A stretch of 64,000 nucleotides of DNA from Mortierella sp. BCC40632 (taxonomy: Eukaryota > Mortierellomycota > Mortierellomycetes > Mortierellales > Mortierellaceae). The stretch lies in the NCBI GenBank assembly GCA_011634665.1, contig WAEK01000014.1:1341501-1405500 (forward strand), read 5' to 3'. A program made the translations under genes and the position numbers. Positions 42,015 through 52,850 of this stretch are shown here, in pieces (the stretch's first letter is position 1; the number at the start of each line of letters is the position of its first letter). Below the pieces are notes generated by a model. That model was not told the origin of the DNA. It made no database searches and worked only from the letters and a program-made list of their open reading frames with translations.

Positions 42015-45000
42015 TTAAAAATTTAGGTCGTGTTTCTGCTTGTACTCGTCCACAGTTTCCTGGCAATGTGTAAGATCCTTTACTTTTTCCCATGTTGCCT
42101 CGTCTCGAGAGTAGCCCTTCCATAAAATAAGGAACTGATGCTGCCGTCGATAGTACCGATAGTCCAGAATACTGTCTACTTCAAACTCTTCTTCTCCATC
42201 GATGATTTCAGGCTCTGGTTCTGAATGTACTGTTGTCCGAGGGCCGAGTGATTCTGGCGACTCTTCATAGTGTCGGAAACGATCCACATGGAAACGTCGT
42301 GTATTTTCATTGTCGGAGGTAATTCAACTTTGAAGGTGACAGGGGACAATTGCTGAAGGAGTGTGTAGGGTCCAATGAATCTCGGCTTCAGTTTATCTGA
42401 TGGTCTGTTTTGGTCTGCTGGGATAGTGATATGTTCCGCGTTGAGCAAGACTTTGTCGCCTTCTTTGAAGCTGTGCTCGATCCTATGTTTGTCTGCGTTC
42501 CAAGTCTGCCTTTCCTGTGCGAGTCGAATAGAATCCTGGGCCTCCTTGAGTATCCTACTCTGGTCGCTTACAAAACTTTCAACCTTGGGAGCTTTTAGAC
42601 GGTTGGGGTTGGAGTAGAGCGGATGGGATACGGGGATGGTAGCCCATGTTCAAAAAGAAGGGAGAGTAACCAGTTGTTGGGTTGACCGAGTTGTTGTATC
42701 CAAATTCGAGTGAAGGTAATGAAAGATCCCAGTTTGTCTGTTGTTGATCTATGACAGACCGGAGCATCGTTGTGAGAGTTTGGATTGCGCGTTCTGATTG
42801 TCCATCTGTTTGGGGGTGGTGTGCAGTTGACATGGCTAGTCTTGTGTCCATTAGTCGATGTAACTCCTGCCAGAACTGACTAGTAAACTTTGTATCCCGA
42901 TCTGACACAATAGTTGTTGGCATTCCATGAAGTCGGAAGACATTTTTGAAGAAGCAATGGGCCACGTCAACAGCTGTGTCAGTTGTTCTACTTGGTGCAA
43001 AGTGGGCCTGCTTTTGATAGTTTGTCGACAAAAACTGTGATTGCATCGAATCCTCTCTCTGTTCGTGGTAATTGAACGACAAAATCCATTGTTACTGTTT
43101 CCCATCGCTGATCTGGGATTGGAAGTGGATGGAGGAGTCCTGTTGGTGCACGATTGCTATGTTTGTTCCTTTGGCAACTCTCACAAGTTCTGACGTACGT
43201 CCTGATATCATTGACTATCTGTGGCCAGAATGCAAAGCGTCTCAAGTTGTCGTAGGTTTTATCGAATCCCAAGTGTCCTGCTATGGCTGAGTCGTGTGCA
43301 TCATGGATAAGTGAGTGGCGGATGTCAGCATTCCTGGGGATACAAATTACTGATTTGCCTCGTCGTAGTACGTGGAGTAGGCCATCGAATATAGCATATC
43401 CTTGAGGTGGTTGTCCTTTCATGCAGCTGTAATAAATAGGCCATAAACGGCTGTCGTCTCTGTAGCTAAGGATGAGTCGTTTTCGAAGATCGCGGTCCAG
43501 AGCTATTTCCATGGAATTAAAATCGACAGGTTGGGGTAGGGAGTGGTCAGGTCGGCGGGAGAGAGCGTCTGATACGATGTTTTCCGATCCTTTCTTGTAC
43601 TTGAAGGTGAAGTCGTACTCCTGAAGGAGTTCCATCCAACGAGCTTGGCGACGGGTGAGCTTCGGTTGTGTAGGAAAGTGTCGTAGGGTAGCATGATCGG
43701 TGTATACAATGAAATGTGTTCCATCGAGATAGTATCGCCATGTTTTCAGGGCATGTACAACTGCCAACAGTTCCTGCTCATGTGTTGGATAGTTCCTTTC
43801 TGCTGAGTTCATTTTGCGAGACGTGAAGGCGACTGGTCGTGACTCTCCATTTTTGTCTATCTGAAATAGGACAGCTCCCACAGCAAATCCAGATGCATCT
43901 GTCTCCACGGATGTAGTCAATTCAGGGTCAAATATCCTGAGGACTGGTGCTTCACTAACTAACTTTTTTTTTGAGGGCGATAAAGGCTGACTCATGGCTG
44001 TCATTCCATTCGAAGGGGACGTCGTCTCCTAAGAGAGATGTCAGGGGGGCAGAGCTATCTGAGCAAAGTTGTTGACATAGTTATGGTAGAACTGAGCGAG
44101 GCCGATGAACTGTTGAACTTCCTTTTGCTTTGTTGGTCGAGGCCATTCTCTGATAGCTTTGACGAGTCCAGCGTTTGTTTGAATGCCATCCTTGGTGAGA
44201 ATGTGTCCCAAAAACTCCGTTTGTTGTTGTAGAAATGAACATTTGCTGAGCTTTGCGTAGAGGCCGTGCTTCCTGAAGAGAGAGAGAGAACTGTTCGTAG
44301 ATGGTCCAGGTGTTCTTTCTTGGATTTAGAGTAGATTAGCACGTCGTCTAAGTAAGCTACAACAATTTCGTCCAAGACAGGGTTCAAGACGGTGCGCATC
44401 ATTGAAGAGAAGGAAGCTGGGGCGTTTGTCAGACCAAAAGGAACAACATTAAATTCATAATGTCCATATCGGCAACGGAAGGCTGTTTTGTGGGTATGCG
44501 GTTCGTAGACTCGTTGTTGATGGTATCCTGATAAGAGGTCGAGTTTCGAGAAATACTTGGCACCTCTGAATCTGTCAATCAACTCGTCAATTCGAGGCAG
44601 AGGGTGGCGGTTCTTTTGGTGATTCGGTTGAGACCTCTGTAATCCACACACATTCTGAGGGTTCCTTCCTTTTTGCGAACGAATAGGACGGGAGCGCCAT
44701 GGGGTGATGTGCTAGGCTTAATGAACCCTTTTTTTCAACAGGTCGTCTAACTGCTTTTTAGTTCATCAAGTTCAGCGATTGAAAGTCGAATGACAGGTCG
44801 GACAGGTGGATCGGCGGTAGGGTCGGTCTCAATTCGCATTGCATCTCCTCTGTCTGGTGGGAGTCCATCAGGGAGAGAGTCGGGAAAATACATCAGGGAA
44901 CTCTTCCATAACTATTTTTCGGATTTCAGGGTCAGCATTTTCCAAGGGGTTGGTGACAGGCTTGACATTTCCTTCTTTGAGTAGGGCAATAAAGACTTCA

Positions 45001-45470
45001 CTACCAGGAAGGGCGGCGATGGTGTTGAAGTGCATGTGGCTAAGGAGGAGTCCACCAGAGGTTGTCGTTACTGAAGTGGGTTTGAAGCCGCGACATGTCC
45101 AGTGAACTGTCTTTCCGTTGTGATCAAAGACTAGTTTGTTCGTCTGCCAGTTGATATTCGGGTTGATGTCAGTGAGCCAGGGTTTACCGAGGATGATGTC
45201 GTATTTTTGGAGGTCATAAGCGATAGTGTCTACCGTGTCAGTGTAATTATCGCGTGCAAGTGTAATGGTTGCCGTGTGGGATGTCGTAGATGAAGAGCCG
45301 TTAGGGAGGAGGACTGGGATGGGGTTGCACGACTTTACGGGGATCGAGTGTTGGGATAAAAATCGTTTGCTGATAACATTCATTTCAGCCCCGCCATCGA
45401 TTAAAAATCTTTGCAGGGTGGTTGTTGACTGCGCCGATGAAAGTAAGGAGTCGTTGTTGAGCCTTTGCAA
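42015..45470 (-). pseudogene. Gypsy-2 pol: protease, RT, RNase H, integrase, chromodomain
   Basis: 45470-44868: protease with FLIDGGAEMNVIS (DGG in place of the usual DSG/DTG, which needs checking) and YDIILGKPWL. 44651-44055: RT with [31 protein letters not shown] and VAYLDDVLIYSK. 44004-42988: RNase H (SVETDASGFAVGAVL, HEQELLAVVHAL, YTDHATLRHF) and the integrase finger (HDSAIAGHLGFDK to CESCQRNKH). 43082-42579: integrase core with IVSDRDTKF and DGQSERAIQTL. 42287-42015: chromodomain (FLILWKGYSRDEATWEKVKD). Frames change at T-runs (about 43967, 44725) and elsewhere. It is not translatable as one protein as sequenced. Confidence 0.85.
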
Positions 45471-45792
45471 TAGTGAAGCTATGAAGACCCAATCCTTTCT
45501 TTTTCTTCGGTTTTGTGTGTTGACTCTGGCGATGGGTCTAGCTGTAATTCAGGAGCAGGTGGGTCCAGGTCCACTTTGTCACTAATACAAGCCTTCTCCT
45601 CAGTCTTTGACGACGTTGGCATTGGTTCATGGATGTTTGTGTGGGCCTTGGTTGGGTCGTGAGTATTATTGTCATTATTTTTTTCTGAGGAGTGGACGAA
45701 GTAGAGTTGAATACTTTTTATTTTTATTCGCTTGAGAACTTAACTCTGGTCTTGGAACACTCCCCTGATCCAGGTGGATAGGAGAGGGGGTT

Positions 45793-46860
45793 TCAGCAAC
45801 TAAGCCCTGGACTGATCTTAATTGCTGGGGCCTTTTCCCTGCTCGGGCTGAGGGGAGAGGTCTCTTCGGATTCTATGTTGTTGAAACGTTTTCCACTGCG
45901 ACATTCGTTAGCCATATGTCCATCCTTGCGGCAGCGGAAGCAAGCTCCTCGTTGGCGGAGTCGCTCGCGTTCTTGTGGCGATAGTTTGGGTGTTGATGAG
46001 GGGCGGGAAGAGAACTGTCGACGAAGGGCGTTAAGTTCGGTCCTGAGGTTATCAATTTCCATAGCCATCGGGTTTTTGAGTACTGTTGGAACCGGAGGGG
46101 AAGAGGGACCATGGTGATTATCGTGGGAGAAATAACTGGAGGGGTAGAGGATATCGTGGACGATTGTTGCCTCGGTGATTGCTTTTTCAAGGGTCTTGGG
46201 TTGGCGTAGTCGAACCTGTTTAGAAGTTTCTGGATCGAGGCCACGAAGAAACCGGAAAAAGTGAAGCGTCCTTGTCTTCCTTTTGGGATGAGACGAAGGT
46301 ATCTTCTGAACTCATTTGTATATTCAGCGACGCCTCTTTTTCCTTGGATCAGATTTTCCAACTTTAAACGAGCAGCGTGGACAGCATCAGGGAGGCGTGA
46401 ACCTTGCGATAAACGAAGCGCGGAAATTCTCCCAGGGGGTGTCAATCTTGATCTCAGATGTGCGCCACCAAGAGCGTGCGTCTTTTGTGAGGGCAAGTAC
46501 AAAGTACCGAACCCAAAGATTCTTGGAGAGCTGTAAGACAGTGAAATACTCTTCATAGCTATCGGCAAAATTTAGACACTCTTCAGCATCGATAATGCCA
46601 CTAAAGGGCTCGGGCTTGGGCGGTTTGAGGACGGCGGCAAGGGTTCTTGCTTGATCATTCGCGGCCAATCCTTGAAGAATGGAGGCGGAGGCGTCGGCTT
46701 CTTGGCTCATGATGGAAAGGGAAGAAAAATAATCGGAAAGGGGGTCTTGATCTTGGGGTACTTGGGTTGGAGTCGTGGGGGTCCGAGGGGGGGTGGCAGG
46801 GTTCGAGGGGGAGTCGGTGTCAGAGGGGTCGGTGGAAAGAGATTGTACCTTTGCTGCCAT
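45793..46860 (-). CDS. Gypsy-2 Gag (frameshifted)
   Basis: Starts MAAKVQSLSTDPSD at 46860, using the last A of the LTR as the A of the ATG. A Pro/Thr-rich N-terminus is followed by the capsid-like region (PEPFSGIIDAEECLNFADSY, SWWRTSEIKIDTPWENFRAS). A frame change near 46390-46410 leads to the second half and the CCHC knuckle CFRCRKDGHMANEC (about 45920-45960). It would bind and package the element RNA. Confidence 0.75.
46848..46859 (-). promoter_or_regulatory. Gypsy-2 primer-binding site inside gag start
   Basis: TGGCAGCAAAGG follows the 5' LTR directly and also encodes Gag residues 2-5, because the ATG is made by the LTR's last A plus TG of this site. Confidence 0.55.
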
Positions 46861-47042
46861 GCAACAGTCAGAGGCCAGGGAGTCTTTGGTTTGGGCAGTT
46901 TATTGCTAAAGATTAAAGTAATGAGAAAGCTAACTATTTATACAAGTGGTTTGGTGGCAAATGGAAGGGGGCGCGGCAGTGGTGGCAACTGGACAGTCAC
47001 AAATAGTGGCAAAGGGCGCAGCTTGAAGAGGACACTGTCGCA
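46860..47042 (-). repeat. Gypsy-2 5' LTR
   Basis: 183 bp, reads as identical to 41822-42004. A TATTTATA-like stretch (ACTATTTATAC) lies inside. Confidence 0.92.
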
Positions 47043-47705
47043 GTTGTGCCCTATCAAGACGCTTGCCGAGTACCTATCGCGTATTCAAGGCCATGAGGTA
47101 GATGTCCCTCACCCGAAGGACCCCTCATTATCGTATCGCCCATTGATCCGAGATGTCAGAGACCTAGACAAACCAGTCGGTTCTGAACGCATCAGCAACC
47201 ACATCGCTTCGATTACACGCAAGCTAAATCTTCCCAAGAATGCCAAGCTCCCTAAAGCAAGAGCAATTGGTTCCACGGCTGCAATCAGACAGGGTGCTAG
47301 AGTGGACGACGTTGTCGTACACGGGAATTGGTCGTCCTCTGTACTTTTCGACAAGTTCTATCGGTTGAACACAGCTACTTCAACCAATTTCACGTCGATG
47401 ATTTTGCCATAAATTCCGCTCTGGATCCACATATATGGTCCTGGCCCCAAATGGATAATGGCTAGCAAAGTCGAATATCATGAAGACTTTAGCCTATTAT
47501 CCGAGGGGCCAGGACCATATAGCTCCCACCCTCGTTATTTCCTCCCTTAGTTTTCTTTAGTTGTTTTCCTGTCTCTCCCATCGAAGATGTAGTACTCTGT
47601 AGTGTGGAGAGCTGAATTTATTTAGCGGGTATTTTTTCTGGATTTTCGAGTAAAGAAGGTTACACATATATGGTCCTGGCCCCTCGGATAATAGGCTAAA
47701 GTCTT

Positions 47706-48010
47706 GGCGGGCGAGCCCTCAGCTTAGCTGTAAAGCTTCCACCTCTCAATCTAGAGGTCCTCGGTTCATGCCCGAGGTAGCACATGTGTTTTTCGTGCAT
47801 GATGACCCCTTTATGGGCCGTGGGCGGGAGAGGGGGCCTCCCCTACAATCGAGACTTAGTGTTTCGGACTGTGTCCGATGTGTAGGTTTTAACCCACAAT
47901 AACAGTGGCAGACCGGCAGGCACAAACTAGTCTCTAGATAGTGTTTGTTTTGGCTAGGTCGTGGACTATTGGCCGAGGTCTCATTGTAAAAAAAAAAAAA
48001 AAAAAAAAAA
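47706..48010 (+). mobile_element. tRNA-derived SINE, right copy
   Basis: A 305-bp retroposon with target duplication GGCTAAAGTCTT (47694-47705) and GGCTAAAAGTCTT (48011-48023). The head (47706-47783) is tRNA-like: CTTAGCTGTAAAGC (A-box-like), an anticodon-type stem ACCTC/GAGGT, and GGTTCATGCCCGAGG (B-box-like with T-stem pairing CCTCGG/CCGAGG). A middle part follows (47784-47896). The tail (47897-47987) resembles the 3' UTR of the LINE at 21761-23706, and then comes poly(A). RNA polymerase III should drive it; the LINE supplies the enzyme. Confidence 0.85.
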
Positions 48011-48169
48011 GGCTAAAAGTCTTCATGATATTCGACTTTGCTAGCCAATAAAGGCGGGCGAAAAAAAAAAAACAACCGCGAGCGGAGCCTGGGCAACTGC
48101 TAGTGGTACTAAAAATTCCACTGGGGCATCCATTCAATGACCTCTCGATTTTATTCAGTTGGTATTGAC

Positions 48170-48316
48170 TATTCTCCATTTCAGATGTTTTTGACCTCAT
48201 TTAGCGTTGCTTATTTGTAGAATAACATGCCCCTTCGCAGTAGCCCCGTGCAACGGACTGTGCATAATCCTCGAAAATAAGAATGGAAAAAACAAAAATA
48301 TCTGAAATGGAGAATA
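48170..48316. mobile_element. MITE-D copy 4 (best-preserved ends)
   Basis: 147 bp with clear inverted ends TATTCTCCATTTCAGATG and TATCTGAAATGGAGAATA, and possibly a TA duplication. It sits next to the 3' end of the hAT transposase gene. Family members are at 2012, 9658 and 10035. Confidence 0.65.
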
Positions 48317-50259
48317 TATTTTTTTTCATGTTAAGAGGTGCTTCTCATTTCCAATCCACTCTGCGAGAAGAACCTCCTCTTGAACCTTGGTGCTACTGAG
48401 GCGATTGCGAGTATAAGGTAAACGTGCACGCCCTTTGGAGAAGGCACGTTCGGATGAAGCCGATGTAGCCGGGATGGCAAGATAGTCCCGAGCCATCTTT
48501 GCCAGGTTTGGGTAACCAGTGGTAGACTGAACATCATTCTGCTTCCAGAAATCCAAGGGTAATGCCTTGGCGTACACCTCTGCAACATAGTCTTCAAGCT
48601 CGCACCTGTTACGACCTGACAACGCTTTTGGGTCTGGAGCGCCAAGAAGGTCTAGCTCAGAGACCAACTCACTATCATCCTCAACTATGACAGTCCTTTC
48701 AGTCACGTCGCGGATTGAGCTAGGTTTATAACCTTTGGTTCAGATCCTGGTAACCACAGCCTTGGCATTGTCGGCGACTTCTTTCTCCCAATTTTGTGGG
48801 CTCCGTGTCCACCAATCAAACCTCATAGCTGGGTGCATTGCTGTTGCAACAGCATAGATTGGTGTGTCTTCCGTCGAGCAGTAGTACTGTAGGAGTTTTT
48901 CCTTTGCAGCCTGTGCTCCTCGTAAAATATCAGGTTGGTGATCACCGGTGCCAGAGTCAATGTAATCCTCCAACGAATCCAAGAGGGCGTTGTATGCTGC
49001 GATAGTCCTTGGAATGGTTGCATATGTACTTCCTTGGAGCATTGTGCAGAGAACATCAAAGTTCTTTAGGAGACCATTCAGCTCCTGCAAATACTGCCAC
49101 TCTGTTTCAAGAAGCATCCACCGCTTCAGCTCGGCGTCTATTCCACATAGTGAGTTGTAATAGGCCTTTAGTTCCAAGGCGCGCGTGACCATGCGAAATG
49201 TCGACCCCCATCTGGTAGCATTGTCCAATAAAAGGACGCGCGCTTTGATGTCATCGGGAATGAGACCATTCAGCATCTTTCGACGACTCAGTGATATCCT
49301 GTGAAGTAGCAAAAATATTGTAAGTTGATAGGCATTAATTTTCACTGAAGCACGCACGCTCAGAGAAAACAAGCATAGTTGGTGTCTTACCTCACTTTTC
49401 TGATTCCTTTACGAAGCTTGGTCAGCGGGCTGAGACGGTGTTGCTGATTTGAATCTTCTTCCTCTTCCTCTGTTTCATCCGGTACAGAGTCGATATTCTC
49501 ATCGCCTAGATGAGAGAGAATGAAGATATCTTCAGCTGCTTCAGCTGCTTCAGCTGGAGAGTAATCGCTTGATGCAGGAGATGAGGATCCAGGGAGAGTC
49601 ACTTCAGAGGCTCTTGGATAGGTACTGCTCGCATTGCTCTTTTCGTTTTCGTCTTCTTCTATATAGGGGTCGCTTGATGCCGGAGACTGGATACCATGCT
49701 TTCCTAGCATAGCTTGAACAGCGAGATTTACCACATGAGCAATGCAAGGGATGTGTTGCTTCTTGTAATCAAATGTTGCCCTGAAATAATGCAGTTCAAA
49801 AAAAAAAAAAAAAAGGTAAAGGAATGGATGAATTAGTACAATGTTAAGGAATGTACCAACAGGGCGGCCGCATGCATTTTAATCCTCAGAAAAAGCTGGA
49901 TCCATACCACTTGTTACGGTTCTCAGCCATGCTTGAGTACTTTTGGATATCTTTCAACATATTCAGGACGTTTGATCCATTGTCAGTGGTGATTGACATA
50001 ACTTTCTTGCCCAAACTGAACCTCTCGATGACTGAGACAAACACTTTCCGAAGTTAGGGTCCAGTTTGAGCCTCAACAAGTGGTTCGAAGCCAATTAACA
50101 GGTCCCAAAGGCGCCAGTTTTCGCCGATAAAATGTGCAGTGACAGCCATGTAAGATCCATTGAACTGTGACTTCCAAGAATCCAAGGTGAAAGCAATCTT
50201 TGGAACCTTTTGGAGAGTATCAAGTATGCGACTCTCATACTCCGTGTACAGTCTCGATA

Positions 50260-51891
50260 CAGTGGGCGCCAAAATGGTTTCAATAATTCTCAAATTTTCA
50301 TATTTTAGCAATTTTCTACCCATCGAGAATATGTAAATGCACCTTGTTGCTTAGATTGAAAACAATACCCAGAATGCCTTGTTCACGACAGTGTAAACAG
50401 ATTTTCAATATGTTGTCAGAAAGGCGTGCTATGAGGTAAATTGTTGAAGCTAGATATTGGAACCATTTCGCCACTTGGGCACGCCATTTATATTTATTGC
50501 TATTTCATCTCTTTTTTCACAATCGTTTGTCTTATATCTACAGTCAGTCAGAGAGATTAAAAAGAAGATGAATAGATCTTGACAAGTTTGATATAAAATA
50601 CGGGTGCAATCGCTCGAAAATGGTCGATATTCCTCCATCATGAAAAAAACGAAAGAAGACACTCAAAAACTCTATCATAAGCCAGCTAAAAGCAGGCTAC
50701 TCCGTCAAGAATGTCGCTAGACGATTATCAGTCAGCCCTGCTTCTGTTTCAAGGATCCGAACCAAGCATTTACCTACTCTACAAAGGCAACCAACAGGAA
50801 GACCAAGAATTCTCTCGGCTCGCTCCAAGAATGATCTCAACAGAAAGTTACTTTCCGGCATGTTGAAGACTGGCAAGCAGGTCCACAAGAGCCTCAATGG
50901 TGAAGGGACAGTTATCTCGTACAGATCAGTCCTTCGCAACCTCAGGGAGATCGGCTTTCAAGCGAAAAAAAAAAGTCAAAAAGCCTTTCCTTAGTAAGCG
51001 ACACAAGCAAGCGCGGTTGGAGTGGGCAAGAGGTCATAAAAAATTGGACCATCGATGACTGGAAGCGAGTGGTATTCTCAGATGAAACAAAGATAAACAT
51101 CTGGAACTCGGACGGGATACAATATTACTGGGCTAAGCCAGGCGATCCGGTTCAACCATTTCATCTTCAACCTACTGTCAAGCATGGAGGTGGATCCTTG
51201 ATGTTCTGGGGCTGTATGACGTCCAAGGGACTTGGCTATGGCTGTCAGATCTATGAAGGAACTATGAAAAAAGGAGGATTACATCAATATTCTCGACACA
51301 ACATTGAAAGAAAGTCTCGAGTATTATGATCTCGGAAAAAAATGACTTCATTTTTCAGCACGACAACGACCCCAAACACAAAGCCAAAGCAACAACCAAG
51401 TACCTGGAGGATCAGGATATTGAGGTTCTTCGATGGCCTGCACAATCAGCAGATTTAAATCCAATCGAGCATGTTTGGGACAAGCTGAAGGTTCAGATTG
51501 GTCAACGAGAGAAGCGGCCTACGAGTGTTCATGAATTGTGGGATATGGTGCTGGAGGAATGGGAGCTGATACCACAGGATATGATTGACAAGCTCTATGA
51601 GTCGATGCCACGAAGAGTAGAGGCCGTGTTGAAAGCGAAAGGGGGGAATACGAGGTATTGAAGAATTTTCCCGGACTAGTGGCAAAATGGTTTCTATGAG
51701 ACGACAACATTGGAGGCGGCATAGCTCGCTCATGTGAAGTGATAAAGGCCCGCTTTCTTATTTCTCGGGTCCACCATTGATAAGACTTTCCTTTCTATTA
51801 GAATTGAATATGAAAGAGAAAGAAAGAATAAACGAGAAAATTAGAAAAAGCGAAATTTCTGAAAACATTGAAACCATTTTGGCGCCAACTG
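50260..51891 (+). mobile_element. Tc1/mariner element Tc1-4
   Basis: 1632 bp between TA 50258-50259 and TA 51892-51893, with ends CAGTGGGCGCC and its inverse. It has the same length and nearly the same sequence as Tc1-2 in the other orientation. Inserted in the hAT transposase gene. Confidence 0.9.
50640..51661 (+). pseudogene. Tc1-4 transposase, frameshifted
   Basis: Same protein as Tc1-2: VKNVARRLSVSPASVSRI, VFSDETKINIWNSDG, FQHDNDPKHKAK, DLNPIEHVWDKL, ending KGGNTRY. Compared with Tc1-2 it has an extra A at several runs: CTCAAAAAC (about 50667), CATAAAAAATTGG (about 51041), ATGAAAAAAGG (about 51268) and GGAAAAAAATG (about 51334). Every break is in a homopolymer. It is correct where Tc1-2 is wrong (GAGAGAAGCGG at about 51510), and the reverse. 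Confidence 0.85.
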
Positions 51892-52554
51892 TAGACAGAC
51901 AAGCTTCTCAACCTTTTTTTTATCTTCAACAAATACCCTTGCGTCGGTCCATCCGTTCGTCCAAACCCAAGACCGCTTGGGACGACCTGAGCTGCACGAT
52001 GTTCGCTTGCTGCCACCCAACTGTGGGGATAGAGGATTGACAGTACTGGAGCCAATCTCGCTATGGGATGCAGCGCCTTCTTCGTGCGGGCCATCGTCTA
52101 CGTGTTCTTCAAGCAGCTGCCAGCTGTTTTGCTCCTACAATATAATACCGAGATGAAGTATATTTAGGGTTGGGTTGGTCAACTGAAAGGTTACTCTAAC
52201 TGAATCATATGTGAGGCTTCAGTGAGCTTACCAGCTCAAGAGTTGAGAGTTCTGAGTCCATTACACTCTCAGGTAGGGAGGAGAAGGAACTCTGTGGTTG
52301 TGCCATTGGGTTTAGGGAGAGAGAAATCAGAAGAAATGGAAGTAGGATCACTAAGATGGAGATGAGTGATGGGAATGGGGTGTTAAGATGGACAATTCAG
52401 CTTACATGTACACCTTTGTGGGCGCAAAAAAGTACTAAGGCAGGAGGCAAGGACACTTTTCCCATCCAATCAGGGGTTGAGAGCAATGCATCTGGTATTT
52501 TTTCCCATCCCATCTACTTTGGTCCCATCTATTGCTCAACCAAACGAACCGGAA

Positions 52555-52850
52555 CGAACACATGAGAAATGATATCGAGGCCAACGAGACGAAACGAGAC
52601 GAAGCGAAACGAACACATACGAAATGATATCGAGACCAACGAAACGAAACGAAACGAAACGAAACGAACACATACGAAATCATATCGAGACCAACGAAAC
52701 GAAACGAAATGAAACGAAACGAACACATACGAAATGGTATCGAGACCAACGAAACGAAACGAAATGAAACGAAATGAACAGGTATCGAAACGAACGAGTA
52801 ACGAAACGAAATGATATCGAAACGAAGCATCAACAAACACAAACGAGGCG
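52555..52850. repeat. hAT right subterminal repeats
   Basis: Five repeats of about 55-60 bp with ACACATACGAAATGATATCG and ACCAACGAAACGAAACG. They are the inverted counterpart of the left repeats at 35880-36185. Confidence 0.65.

Larger units (their letters stand above)
41822..47042 (-). mobile_element. Gypsy-2: complete Ty3/gypsy chromovirus element
   Basis: 5221 bp, 183-bp LTRs (41822-42004, 46860-47042; TGCAAC...GTCGCA) that read as identical, and the 5-bp target duplication GTTGT (41817-41821, 47043-47047). Gene order gag, protease, RT, RNase H, integrase, chromodomain. Inserted in the recombinase gene of DIRS-2. Several frames are broken at homopolymers despite identical LTRs. Confidence 0.94.
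41088..47412 (+). pseudogene. DIRS-2 tyrosine recombinase split by Gypsy-2
   Basis: The N-terminal part is 41088-41821: GWDASTASIIVDSPEVQRRQ, QDRYITWATARNVDAM, LTQKLCWLLGTCGFFRPSDI (catalytic Arg). The C-terminal part is 47043-47412: KARAIGSTAAIRQGARVDDV, HGNWSSSVLFDKFYRL with the nucleophile Tyr. Gypsy-2 sits between, with a GTTGT duplication on both sides. Frameshifts also occur at about 41500. The recombinase would insert the DIRS circle; this copy is dead. Confidence 0.82.
38297..48046 (+). mobile_element. DIRS-2: DIRS retrotransposon with nested gypsy and SINE
   Basis: The left terminus is ATTATCCATTTGGGG (38297). The right terminus is TTCGACTTTGCTAGCC (48046). Inverted repeats lie at about 38297-38405 and 47586-47693. 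The internal complementary region (47428-47522) fuses the complements of both termini at 47459/47460 and proves that the right end includes the part now beyond the SINE (48024-48046). Gypsy-2 (41822-47042) and the SINE (47706-48010) are inserted. Without them it is about 4.2 kb, like DIRS-1. Confidence 0.87.
48326..52306 (-). pseudogene. hAT transposase, interrupted by Tc1-4
   Basis: Exon 1 is 52306-52232 (MAQPQSSFSSLPESVMDSEL), intron 52231-52135, exon 2 from 52134 with RPKRSWVWTNGWTDARVF (start of a BED-type zinc finger), then Tc1-4. The frame resumes at 50257 with KIAFTLDSWKSQFNGSYMAV (first Asp) and SITTDNGSNVLNMLKD (second Asp). Next come HVVNLAVQAMLGKHG (49740), an acidic insert, an intron at about 49390-49290, RVLLLDNATRWGSTFRMV, LLETEWQYLQELNGLL (Glu), and the C-terminal dimerisation domain MARDYLAIPATSASSERAFS (48500-48430). 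Extra stops lie at 48737 and 50055. The rest of the BED finger is missing at the Tc1-4 site. Inactive as sequenced; the family is certain. Confidence 0.82.

Noticed and set aside
47706..47783. A functional tRNA gene
   Set aside because: The A and B boxes are imperfect, the acceptor stem does not pair, and a second copy with poly(A) and target duplication shows it is a SINE head.
37977..48010. SINE pair as one long inverted-repeat transposon
   Set aside because: Each SINE has its own different target duplication and poly(A), so they inserted separately.
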